Assembly: GCA_001598975.1 (NCBI GenBank)
Contig: BBXU01000594.1
Location: forward strand, 36,598-100,597
DNA: 64,000 bases
Source of the DNA: Parachlorella kessleri
Lineage: Eukaryota > Chlorophyta > Trebouxiophyceae > Chlorellales > Chlorellaceae
Direction of reading: 5' to 3'
The notes below the pieces were generated by a model, which made no database searches, was not told the origin of the DNA, and saw only the letters and a list, made by a program, of their open reading frames with translations. A program made the translations under genes and the position numbers. Every line of letters begins with the position of its first letter. Positions within the stretch are counted from its first letter, which is position 1. Of the stretch, positions 36,181 to 47,157 are shown in pieces.

Positions 36181-38193
36181 TTATGGCACCCTGTCAAAGA
36201 CCACCAGCGTCTCCACATGGTTAGTCCCAGGGAAGAACAAGAAGCCCTGTGCATGCACGAGCCGCCACTGGCCTCCAGCAAGCAGCGCATCACAATCCCG
36301 CATCAGCGCAGGGAACCCACAGCTCAGGTACAACAAGCGCTGCATGCCCTGGTGTGGGCCCAGTGCCTCCCCAGAGGCCAGGAACCTCAACAGCGCTGGC
36401 TCCAGCCCCTTGCGGGGCGGGTCCACAATCACCACTTCTGCCCCCTCCAGCCACCGGCCCGGGTTGCTGCCTGCTGCGGCCACGTGATACTCCAGCTTTG
36501 GGAGGGTGCTGCCGCTACTGCTGCTCTTGCCGCCGCTGCTGCTCCTGCTGTCGCCAGCGCGAGTGCTGTGGGCAACAACGCCACTGGCAGTGCTGCTGCT
36601 GTGGTTCGTCCTATCCGCAGCTTCCAACCCAGCCAGCAAGCAAGCTGCAGACTGTTTGAAATGTGCTTCTGCTTGTGGATTGATCTCCACACACCGCACG
36701 CTGCGTGCTTCTCGAGTTGCTGCCAAACTGAGGCCTGCATAGGCAGTTCAGAGGCATAAGCACTTGTGACAGGTGCAACTGGCTAAATAACAAAGTAGGG
36801 ACCGCACATAACCAGTGCCTCAAGGCAGGAGGAAAATAGTGCAGGCGTCATCGACCTCGTCCTGCTGTGGTAGCAGGTGAGGAGCTTCTCACTGGCCAGG
36901 CAACACTTGCCTATTGTGCCCACACCAGCATGAAGATCAACAATAGCTGCCGCTTTGGGCACGAAGCCTTGGATTGCTTGCAAAGCACGTTCCACAGCCG
37001 CATGGTTGACCTGCAGGGCTACGTTGGCTGAAGTAAGTGCGAGGAGGCCAGCTGCTCCTGTATAATCGACACTGACAACTGCTGGCTGGTGCTCAAGCCA
37101 GGTGCCACTGCTGGCTCGGCCTATTAACTGACAGCTTTGTCAACGTCCAGAAACCCCTAGAATATAGTTGGGTACAATTCTGAAAGTGCTCTCGCTGTGT
37201 CGCACATGTGCACCGCATACCTGCAGGAAGCTGCCCGGTCCAAAGCAGATGTCAGCACCGCCAAGCCTTGTCCATGCCAGTGCAGGGCCATGCAGTAACT
37301 GCCAGTCGGCTCCAAGGATGGTGTTTGCCCCACGCCCGAAGGTGACAGGCTGAAAATTTACCCACACCGAATGAATAAGGGGCTGGTAGCTGACGCTGCT
37401 GCTCTGGCTATCCTGCCGCTGGCCTGCTCGCCTCCAGATCATCTTGGCCAGCTGCGCAAGCTGCGTCATGCGCGCTAGGTCGCCAGTCGGAGAGTTCCAA
37501 ACTAGCACCAACTGGACAGTAGCAGATCCAGGAGGGGCGCTGCGGGCTGCGCTGAACCGAGGCTCCATCACTGTAAGTTGCAAATAACGCAGCTCGCCCT
37601 GCCCAGTTGCCTCATTGTAGGCCGCTACACGGCAGGCCTGGGTGCACTCCCGCACCACTTCCACTGCTTTGTTGATGGCTGGGTGGTGGGCCCTGCAACA
37701 CAGACGTCTCTTTGGTGTCTTTCCTCCAGCAAGAGAGAGCAATGCACACTTCAAAAAACTGGAAGTATGGCAGTATGACTTACACACAATGAGGGATGTC
37801 TACAGCTGCATGGCTTCCCTGGCGGAAGAGCCCAAACACTGGAGGGCCGGCGGCCGGCCCTGGCTGCACGGCGAGCCTAGCACGATAGCGCCAGTGCTGT
37901 GGTGGCCCAGCATCCAGGTAAAAGCCTGTGCCAAGCTGACGAAAGTATGCTGCAGCAGTCTGCAGTACCGGAGGGCTATCTAGGACATGGCTGAGGGTGC
38001 ACCCTGAGCATGTTGTAAAGTGGCTGCAGCCCAGCTCGCTCTGCGGGCTCTTGGAGGGTGTGATTGGATGGTGCTTGGCTTTACTAGCAGTCTTCACCGT
38101 TCTAGACGAGGTTTTATGCTCCCGTTGCTGATCAGGCTTTTGCCCAAGCCGAGTACCGGCCCGCGCTCTGCTGCAAACGATCCTCAGAGACAT
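36181..38193 (-). CDS. TrmA/RlmD-family RNA (uracil-5)-methyltransferase-like protein
   Basis: SAM-dependent RNA m5U methyltransferase family. Four exons: 38193-37784, 37692-37221, 37010-36893 and 36734-36181; 517 aa. The N-terminus (MSLRIVCSRARAGTRLG) looks like an organelle transit peptide. Cysteines in GCSHFTTCSGC (C-x5-C-x2-C) plus a fourth in VDIPHC match the 4Fe-4S site of RlmD-type enzymes. Later parts: ADICFGPGSFLQVNHAAVER, SAM-binding IVDLHAGVGTIG, VRCVEINPQA, VVIVDPPRKGLEP and LYLSCGFPALMRDC. The catalytic Cys is kept, but the usual SCNP is SCGF. A Ser/Gly-rich insert of about 40 residues sits after VEINPQAEAHF. The reading frame is open upstream to 38517, but without an ATG, and would run into the divergent neighbour. 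The RNA target is unknown. Confidence 0.87.
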
Positions 38194-38433
38194 CTCGTAT
38201 ATGAATGACTGCCTTGGAGTTGCTCTAGTGCAACTAGGTTGTCCAGCGCGCTGGCGGGGGGCGCTGTCAAGTCCTTGGATCTGATTGGATATCTTTGTCC
38301 CACTTCTACCATCCTGGGATGCTTGCTTGCTCACTGTTGACAATGCTGCAGCCAGTCGCAAATCTTCAGCCGACTTCTTGAAGACCACTCCCGTCAGCAG
38401 CGGAGCAGCTGCCGAAGACTCTTTTACCGCTCG
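38194..38433. promoter_or_regulatory. Shared upstream region of divergent methyltransferase and orphan genes
   Basis: 240 bases between start codons at 38193 (minus) and 38434 (plus), the shortest such spacer in the window. The minus-strand frame stays open through it, which may be chance or may mean a longer methyltransferase N-terminus. Confidence 0.4.
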
Positions 38434-41400
38434 ATGGCGGTTTTGGACCAGCTCAAGCGGCTTCTGGGGAGCCCTGGCAGTGCTGGCAGTGCTGGGAGTG
38501 CTGGCCAAGAGCAGCAAGGGACCACCAGGTCTCTTGGCAAGCCACCCAGGCCACCCAGAGGGTCAAGGTGAGAGAGTAATTATAATGTACCTTGGAGCGG
38601 TCCTTTCCAGTCTTATTATTACAGCTGCATATAGTTGAAGCTATTGAGCGTGCTCCTGCAGGCCAAAGCAACCATCAGCCCCACAAGTTATGCAAAACAG
38701 CGCCCCCAAGGCAAGCCCTGGGCATCCGGCGGGCAGGGCTGTGCCGCACTGCGATCAACAGGACTTGGAGCGGTTGCGGAACCAGTTTGGGGAGCTTGAA
38801 CAACAACTGGCGGTGCTGCCGCTGCGCATACACCTGCCCGCTAACGGGCAGCTGTTAGAAAAGCTTGGGGGCGGCTCCCCTGCCGCGCACGGCATCAAGG
38901 CACCATCCTACTGCAGCAGTACTAGTGAGGAAGCTGTGCTTGAGCCAGACTCAACGTCCAGCCGAGCAACTTGTTGGGCAACCAGCCAGCATGACAGGGG
39001 AGACACAACAGCGGCCGAGGCCGGGGCAAAGCCACTGCAAACTGTATCCAAGCTGTGCATGCTTGCCAGGCAACGGCACCGCCCTGACGCTGGGGCCCTG
39101 CCTAGTGCAGCAAACAACTTGACGGACTGGGGCCCCATCCAGGCTGCGCCCCGGCAGTGGGAGCATGCCTTAACTACCCCCAGGGTTCTGGAGGAGGCTG
39201 CTGCCCGTATGCAGCCGAGGGTAGCGGTGAAGGAGCAGCTGCAGAGGCTTGCTAATGATGCAGCATTAGCTCGTCCTAAAGCAGCAGGAGCTCCGCCTTC
39301 GGCACACATACTTGCAGACACTGAGCCTACCATGTCAGCAGCGGGAGCAGCAGTGTCAGCATGCGAGACAGATGCAAGGAGAGCAGAGGCAAGGGCACCA
39401 GCGTCGTTGCACCACCCTGGCTCTGCAGGCAAACATCCTGAAAAGGATCTCGCCTCTACTCAGTCATATGTGGATGCAAGACCAGCAGGTGGGGCAGCCC
39501 ACACAGGTCCACCGCGCAGTGCCTCTCCACCCTTGAGCATCCCCTGGGAGCCTATGTTGCGTGGAGGGCTGCCGGCCGATTTGTTGAGCCTCCGCGAGTC
39601 AGCTAGCCTGGGTCACTCTAATGGCAGGTCACCCAGCCCTCAGGGGGTGATTGCTGGAAGCGCTGGAAGCAGTTCAGGCGATGAGGCGCCGACACAGCAG
39701 GGGCCTCGAGCTGTCGTGCAACCAGGTCATGTTAGCGATGCAACCAGACGGCTGCTGGCAGTACGGCGTAGGCGCAGTGCAGGCTTGGCTAGTCATACTG
39801 GTGCTCCTCCAAACATTCAGCAGGCCCAGGTGAACTGTGCGGTCCGTTGCTTTTGTTGATGCGTGTCTGTAATTTATCCAACACTTACAGCTATCAAACA
39901 TAACCCACAGATTTCTTCTCTTCCTTTTGCAGCCTGCACGTAGTGCAACGAGCTCTCCCGAGAGTTTGTGCAAAGAAGATGGAGATACACATGCACAACC
40001 TCAGCGTGGGGAGGAGCAAATAACTCCAAAAAGCAGCAAAGCTGCTCAGGTGCCTTTACCAGACTACCAGCCACCCAAAGCCACTGGGCGAGCTCACATT
40101 TGCCCAGCGCCGCGCTTCAAAGGGCACCAGCCCAAACCTGCCAGCCGACCATCACCAGCAATGTTAAAGCAGCATCAAGCCTGGGGCGGCCTGGCAGGTT
40201 GGTGATTTGCCACCTAGGAGCCTGGATCTCTAGGGCCACCAGTAAATTCCGAGGTTGAGATGTGCTCTTCCAGCACGAAGTCTTGTGGCCAGCATTGCAG
40301 GATGCATGTCTCTGCCAGGCAGCCTGCTTTTACAGCAGCCAGGCCAGACAGGTTTGAGGGCGGGCATTGATGTGCAGGCCTGACACTAGAGGAACTCCTG
40401 ACCAAGGGGCCTGCGACCACCAACGATGGTGTGGCGCAAGACGACCAAGGTGAGGCAATCCACTCATCTACTATGATTTGGTATCGTGATGGTGGTAAGG
40501 ACTATCATTTGGTACTGCCCCTGTGTGGACGGTGCACCACATTTTACAGCCCACTAAGCCTATCTTAATGGTTCTATTGCAGAGAATCTACCATCGCCTG
40601 ACGCCAGGACTAGATCCCGAGCTGACAACCCAGTACCACTACAGCTCTCTCCCAGCACACAGCAGTTGGAACCAGCAGCGAGCAAATTGCTTGGAAAGCC
40701 GCGTCGCAGAACAGACCCCGTGGGCAGAGCTGCCAGCGAGGATGCCGATGTGCTGAATAGGTTGCAGAGGTGGGTGCTTCCAGTGTGCGCCCGTGGGCTT
40801 GCCAGGCTAGCAGCTAGCAGTGATGGTGGCGAGGGTGCTTGGTGCTGTTTACAAAGCTATGTTCTGCGCGACCAATAAGATGTTCTTTCACAAGCTTTCA
40901 CACATTTCGCATGCAGGCTTCACACTGAAGGCAGCCTCCCGTCCAGCGAGGCAGGCATTCAATGGAGCAGGCCTGCAAGCAAGCGGCCCTCCCTAGCCGA
41001 TACTGCAGCACCCAGTGTCACGGGGCAGTCCTCAGGCATGCTTAGCAGCGAGTCCAGCTGGCAGGCTGTGGCTGCATCAACTACAGTGGATCGGCCCACC
41101 GCAGCACACGCTTTCCAACTGCCTATGCCCGGTGTGAGAGACAGGGATGGCGGTTCCCATGGTAGTGTGGCAGTGACGCGGCGGCGGCGGGGCACATGGA
41201 ACTTTGCACAGCACCAGCCAGCAGACCGGATGGTACCCCTGCCAGAGCATGCAGCAATAGACGGCACCTCCTTCCGAGCCAATCAAGAATGGCAGCAGCA
41301 GCAGGAGAAAGTGGATGCCCGGCACGATCAAGGAGGTGCCGAGCGGGCAGCTGAATGGGACAATGATTGGGCACAGCCTGCCCGCCCGCGGCGCAGGGCT

Positions 41401-41841
41401 ACAGCTGATGTGCCACCCAACAGTAGTAGTCAATGGGTGGTGCCCATGCAAGGGCCCCCACAACGTCAAAGCCTTTCGAATGAGCTCCCATACAGCACTA
41501 CAGAACGACCAGATCAGCCATGGCAGCACGGTGACCAAGATGTCAGGGGCTCAACACTTCCATCCTTGCACTCGCCACACCATGGCTGGCAGGGTGGGCA
41601 TACCTTCTCACCAGCCCTGCCTTCTTATCACATGCAGCAGGAGCTGTCCTCCCAGCATGGGCCGCCCAGGTGGCAGCAGCTCCCACCTGTGGGCCCTGTG
41701 GGACACGTTGTGCTCTGGCCCGACAGAGCCACTTTTCATAGCAGCTCACATGCAGGTAGTGGAGTGGGAACGGCAGCAAGCTACCAACCCAGCTTGCAAT
41801 ATGCCAGCGCGCTGCCTCCACTCGCTGGTAGCCGGCACTAG
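38434..41841 (+). CDS. Large, mostly disordered protein of unknown function
   Basis: No family recognised. Six exons join in phase over their whole length: 38434-38567, 38662-39829, 39933-40197, 40378-40449, 40583-40769 and 40917-41841, giving 916 aa. The start MAVLDQLKRLLGS is followed by a Gly-Ser-Ala repeat. A short coiled-coil candidate (DLERLRNQFGELEQQLAVLP) lies around residue 67. Most of the rest is rich in Ser, Pro, Ala and Gln with many charged residues and few hydrophobic blocks. A basic region near DYQPPKATGRAHICPAPRFK lies about two thirds through exon 3. The C-terminal 300 residues are enriched in Trp, Gln, His and Pro. No membrane helix or catalytic motif was seen. Coding status rests on long open exons (1168 and 925 bases) and consistent phases. 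Confidence 0.75.
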
Positions 41842-42023
41842 CCTGTAAAGGGGTATGCTTGACCCGTTTAGATGCCCTATCCCTATTTTACATGTTATAC
41901 CTTATCACGCCTCCCTTACACCGATGCCTTGCTCACAGGACACTGTTGCACACAAGGTCAATAACGTAACTGGCATGTTGTCGGTATCCAAATAGCAAGT
42001 AAAAGCCCTCAGGTTGTTCGAGT

Positions 42024-42724
42024 TTAGCTTGCGGACATCTTGGTAATAGGCTTGGCGAACAGCGGTGCTCGGGGCTGCTCCGCTTCAGGCTTCACCTTGC
42101 TCTCCTGCACAATTTCATACCATGGATTTCCATAGGGGTTGTCCATTAATCCTCATGCGTTGTTCATCTCTTGGGAGAATGGCCCTCAATCCATTTGCAG
42201 GCAGGCATGAGCACCCATGCCCAGCCCAGTTGTAACTTGCACTTTACACTGACTGCCACGTAAATGGAGGCTAGAGAAAGGATTCTGCCAGGTTGCATCT
42301 ATTACCACTCCTCACCCGGGACAGGGCGCTGCCAGCCAGAGCACTCGAACCCCAGAGCCCAGGCCATCAAAGCGTCTGGGGCTTCCTCCAGGCTGACTTG
42401 AGCAGTCAGCGAGAACTCACCGGCCCAGAGCGGGTGGCAGTCTGAGTGTTGGTGCGGCTCTTCTGCCAGCCATCTGCCCGGGGCGCCAAGTTGCTCAACT
42501 TGGGCTTGAACTTGCACACAGGGGGTTCCTTCCCGTCCACCTCGGCATAGTATTCCTCTTCTCCCCCTGTAGCCAGGAAACATCTTATTTCTGGATTAGA
42601 AGATCAATGATGCAATGAGGCGCGCCGCAGGTCACTTGGCAGCTGTGGCAGGCTTATTTGTATCCTTACCGTAGACAGACAGGCCTACGTTTTCCATCCC
42701 CGAAATATTTACGAACACCGTCAT
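42024..42724 (-). CDS. Small protein, 93 residues, unknown function
   Basis: Three exons, 42724-42670, 42566-42421 and 42104-42024, join in phase to 93 aa. The sequence starts MTVFVNISGMENVGLSVYGG, continues with acidic EEEYYAEVDGKEPPVCKF, a basic KPKLSNLAPRADGWQKSRT block and ends FAKPITKMSAS. There is no signal peptide or membrane segment. I do not recognise the family; the first exon is too short to be found by length-based searching. The final exon choice (42104) is the only one I found in phase; the frame upstream of it has a stop. The stop lies 182 bases from that of the convergent disordered-protein gene. Confidence 0.6.
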
Positions 42725-43113
42725 CTTGCGAACCGACGCAACTGAAACAGCGCGTGTCTAGCAGTCTATGAAGCTGTTGGTGCTTCTATGGGCCTTCAGA
42801 CCAAACAAATCGTCGAGGTACAAGGAGGCCTTTTGAGAGGACAGAGTGCCGGAAACGGCAACAAGATTCAACGGCATGAGATTCCAGCGTACTGCTCCTT
42901 GTACGGCCACATGGAAATCGTTGGAATGGTCAGACTCGCTTGGCCACAGAGTTCTTCAGTGTTGAAGCCTTTGCTCGCTGTTCGCAAGGTGGACTGCCAA
43001 GAGCCGACAAACAGGGCAGCAGACCAGCGGCAGCGTTCGCCTAGCAGTAGCCAGTCACACAGCTCGAGCAGGAGGTGGCGGTCGCCCTCAGCAGCCCACG
43101 CCCGTGCCCAACA
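42725..43113. promoter_or_regulatory. Shared upstream region of divergent small-protein and FAS1 genes
   Basis: 389 bases between start codons at 42724 (minus) and 43114 (plus). No motif recognised; regulatory role inferred from position. Confidence 0.4.
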
Positions 43114-46100
43114 ATGAGGCTCTGCCTTGCGCTTTTGCTCTTATCAGGTCAGCCACGGCAGTGGGCAAAACAGTGGCGGCAGCTCCTAGAAATGGGATGC
43201 TCAGCCTCCTGCTTCCAGCCTTCTGAGACTGCATGCTGCAACAAGTATTTCATGGGCCCATGCAGACAGTAACTGGCCACACGGTTGGCTGCAGGTCTGC
43301 TTGTGGGCTCGCGAGCTGGGAGTGGTGTAGATAGGTGGGGTGAAAACACACTGACCAACTACCCACCAGGTGCGCCTGAAGGAGACTTAGTCGTGCGCAT
43401 TGCTGCAAAAGGCCAACCTTCCATGCTGTCAAGCCTGCCAAGCCGGCCATTGATGTTTATGTGGGGCCTTGTCTCCATGCATGATCTTCCCTGTGCAGGT
43501 CAGGGCAGGAAGACGGTGCCAGTGCAGGCTAATGATGACGGCGTGGTGCAGCCCATCGACCTTAAATGCCAGTGCTCCGATGCAGGCAAGAAACAGGCAG
43601 CTGAGATTCTGCAATTTCTGCCTCAGCTTGCCTGTTTGACTGACACCATGCTACTTGAAACGACAACTGCAGCTGCCTTGCACGGGTATGCTACCTTAGA
43701 GAGTAGCCGCACGGAGTGTTTGCTATAAAGCATGTACAGGCATCCCAGCAGGCCCCCGCGCTGCTCACCGCCTGCAGACCCTCGCGGAGACCTGGACGGG
43801 CTGGTGAGCGTGGACTGCTTCTACCAGCGCGTCTTCGGCAACTGCAATGAGACTTACATGTTTGACGCTAACGCAGGTGAGTGAGCTTGCAGAAGCTCTT
43901 TGTCTGCATGCTCAGCCTTACGCATTGCTTGCCGCTATTTGTCGTGCAAGCAGCAGCAGCAGCCAAGCAGCCAGCACAACCTGCTCCCCTCACCAGCCTG
44001 CAGCAGCCAGGTAGCAGTTTGGGCCACCTGGGTAACCTTCCTGCGCCTTAGAGACAGTTGCTGGTCCATATGCAGAGCTTGCCCCGGAGGGCTTCTGCCA
44101 GGTGTCTTGCAGCCGCTGCAACTGCTGTGTGCCGCCCTACGAGGCGCTGCAGCAACTCAATGCCACCCGCTTCCTCCAGGTAAGCTGCTACACGGCTCCG
44201 TCATCCTCAGTGTAGGTGGCAAGCCTAACGCTAGCCCCATTTCTGACATGGTCAGTGGCTGTGCTAGCAATGTGCGATGCTGCTGGCAGAGGAGGTTAAC
44301 GGCAACAGTGGATGCGCAGGCTTTGGATGCTGCCTCTCCCTCCCTCAAGGAGCTGTTCCAGCACCCCGGGTACATGAACACCATCCTGGTGCCCACTGAT
44401 GCTGCCTGGGATGCGGTGCTGGAGAAGTACGGTAGGTGGTGTGGTGGCTGCATATGTGACTGATTCGCAAGGGTGCCATAAAGCTAGACATACCAGCTGG
44501 CTAGCATGGCCCACAGGGTGCCGCGCTGCCAAGCACTGTTGGGCATCTGATAGGGCTAATAAAGGCCGGATGCTCTGTTTATGAGGATGCATCTTCCACA
44601 GCTGCATGGCAGTTACACAGGCAGCCCGGCCAGACGAGAGTTGACACGCAAGTCCATGCGCTCTTCATGCAGGGCCCAAGATCAGCAACCCGGCAGTCTT
44701 GCAGGAGATCCTGAAGTTCCACATTCTGCCGCCTGAGCCGGTGCGCAGAGGCCTGTGGACCACGCCCTTCTTCAGGTGCGAGGCCTCCTCCCTTTGCTTG
44801 AACAACCCTTCACGCACTGGGCGCCGTACCCTAAAGAAACAGCTCGGCATATTGTGTCTTGAGGCTCCAGCAGCTTTTGCCGTAAAGCTTCCTGTCTGGT
44901 CTTCTGGTAATTGCTGGCTGCCAGAGGTATGAACAGTTCTGTGTCTCGCCCCTATGCAGCCTCGGCCCCAAGCTGTACACTGCCTACGACGGGCCCAGCA
45001 CCCTCTCAGTCAAGCGTTTCCCCCTGCCTGCAAGCGTGACTTGGCAAGGTGAGCAGCTTGTGTTTTTCAGCACATCTCTGCTGCACACAGGCTAGAGGCA
45101 TAGTTGGAGTTGGTCCGATGCCAGTTACTGTGTGCACACGCGTGGCTCAGGCGAGGGCTCACCAACAGTCAGATTGCCACTGCAGGGGGCATCACAGGCT
45201 TCAGCATTGACGGCCCTCTCAACTCCGCATCAGTGGTTCAGGTATGAAGGCTGCAGGCAAGGAAGCTCCAAGGCATGACTCCTGCCAGGACAGCGTAGCC
45301 TCCAAATGCACATGTGCAGCTGTCGGCTGGCAGTCACCCATTGCGTGCTTGCCCCCTCCAGTGTGCCTCACCAGGTCCCACCCTGCCGCACGTGGTTTGG
45401 TGCAGAGCGATATCCTGGCCTGCAAGTCTGTGCTGACCGTCATCGACTCGGTGCTGCTGCCATTCGACCCCAACACCCTCCCCACCGAGGACTGGCTAGC
45501 ACCGTCGGCCGCGCTGGGTGCACCTGGCTGCTTTGTGCAGCCCAATGGCATGATCACTGGTGCCACCATCAAGGCTGGTGACAGCAACATACAGGTAGGG
45601 GCCAGTCTCTTGCTTATAGGCAAGGCTTGGCGTGAACCACTGGGGCATACTTGCCTGCTTGGGGTGGGCAGCCCGCTGAAGAATCCAGAGGGTGGATCGA
45701 GCCGGCACTCGGCGTCTAACCGCTTGCCCACTTGAGTGCTCCTGTGCCTCTTCCTCCAGGCAACTGTGGGTGCCTGCTGCGACAGTTGCAAAACCGTCCC
45801 CAATTGCAATGCCTGGACCTACTGTTCCCAGAAGGGCGGCTGCCGCATGCCAGACGGCAAGGCCTTCAAGGTGCGTCAGCTGGCTGCCCTTGGCCTGGTG
45901 CAGGGCAGAGTTGCGGGCCTGAATGGAAGCCTCCATGCCCTCCTTCTGTGATTGCACTAAAGGCACTGATGCGTTAGTGCACGCAATAGCCAATACTTAC
46001 CCTGTCACCTTTGCTCCTTGTCCTCTATGAGTGCAGTTTGGCTTCTGTGAGCTGAAGACATCTGCTGAGCTGGCCCAGGGTCTACCTGCCAACTACTCTG

Positions 46101-46381
46101 ACTACAGCGCTATCACAGGTAAGGACCACCATTTTGCAGCCACTCCGACGGCTGTACCGGTACTTGGCCTTCCTCTCTGAAGGGCCTTACCCTCGCCTCT
46201 GATGCTAACAAGCAACTCCAGGATGCTAAGAAGCTGCCAGTGATCTTGCTCTCACTCCAGCTGCTGCCTGCTGTGCGCAGTGCCTTTCATCTCTGGCTAC
46301 ACCGGGGCCCCGCTGGGGACCTCCAGCTCTGGCGCGCCTCTGACTGAGCCGACAGTGACGGCAGCAGACCGCGGCCTGTAG
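43114..46381 (+). CDS. Secreted Cys-rich protein with fasciclin (FAS1) and PAN-like domains
   Basis: Probably an extracellular or cell-wall protein. Twelve exons: 43114-43147, 43499-43585, 43778-43876, 44076-44179, 44290-44431, 44673-44775, 44960-45048, 45186-45241, 45406-45594, 45760-45870, 46037-46118 and 46281-46381; 398 aa. The 34-base first exon encodes MRLCLALLLLS, the signal peptide core. Next come two Cys-rich blocks (IDLKCQCSD; CFYQRVFGNCNETYMF; GFCQVSCSRCNCCVPPY). A FAS1 domain follows: SLKELFQHPGYMNTILVPTD with AAWDAVLEKYG, then ILKFHILPPEP and VLTVIDSVLLPFDP. A PAN/Apple-like segment comes last (ACCDSCKTVPNCNAWTYCSQ, GGCRMPDGKAFKFGFCELK). The splice 43585 to 43778 needs a GC donor and is the least certain junction. 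FAS1 proteins are common in chlorophyte walls; the exact role is unknown. Confidence 0.82.
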
Positions 46382-47157
46382 CCTCCTTGCATGAGTTCAT
46401 GTGTTGCGCAGCTAGGGTTAGCCCAGGGATGCCACCTCAGTGAGCACCGCCCCTTGGACCAGTGTGATGCTAGTCGTCCTGTCCGTGACTACTGCCGTGC
46501 GCCCGCCCACTGGGCACCCCTTGTCCTGTGCCACTTATATAGCCGCTCGTTTTGGCTAATAGACATCCTTTCGAGACCCTTTTGCTGACGAGTCTAAGCG
46601 GCAAACAGAGAGAGCGCTTATGCTTAAAAATTGTAGTTGCGTTGACCTCAAACGGGCGAGGAGCAGTAACTGTCTGGCTGGTTCAGGTGCCGCACATTGC
46701 CGAGGCAATCAGCCGCAAGCAGCGTTGCCTCATAGGTCCCCAACGCGGAAGGCTGCCCCCTCAAGAAGTCAGCCACAACATGACAAACTACTGGTATGCT
46801 CAGTTCTGAACTGATCCGAGGCTCTGAGATTGAAGGTTAAGGTGTCCCACTCCAACGAGCCATCAAGGCGTCAGAACGAAAGTCACGATGTGGTCTTATA
46901 CACTCAACGAGCCATCGAATGAACACGGTCAAGAGGGTGTTGCGCTTACAAATCGCCAGGTCAGCAAGCGCTAGGACAACTGGACCAACCCCTCGGCTGT
47001 CTGGCTATTACAGGTTTACTTACTCTCGCGTTCACGAATACTGCTTCCTCCGGCCTGTTGGTGGCTTTGGACGTGCCTGGTTAACGCATTATAAAATCAT
47101 AGAGTCCATACTTGCGAACGAGCAGGGCAACAGTGCAGTAGGAAGCAAGAGCCGACC
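46382..47157. other. Intergenic region between FAS1 and alkylglycerol monooxygenase genes
   Basis: 776 bases between two genes on the plus strand; it should hold the 3' flank of the first and the promoter of the second. Short open frames exist but show no conserved motif. I see nothing else here. Confidence 0.45.

Noticed and set aside
36217..36759. Plus-strand open frame rich in Ala, Leu and Cys
   Set aside because: Antisense shadow of the Ser/Gly-rich insert and motifs of the methyltransferase exon on the minus strand.
38194..38517. Longer methyltransferase N-terminus from 38517
   Set aside because: The frame is open but starts at a TTG, overlaps the first exon of the divergent gene, and the ATG at 38193 begins a convincing transit peptide.
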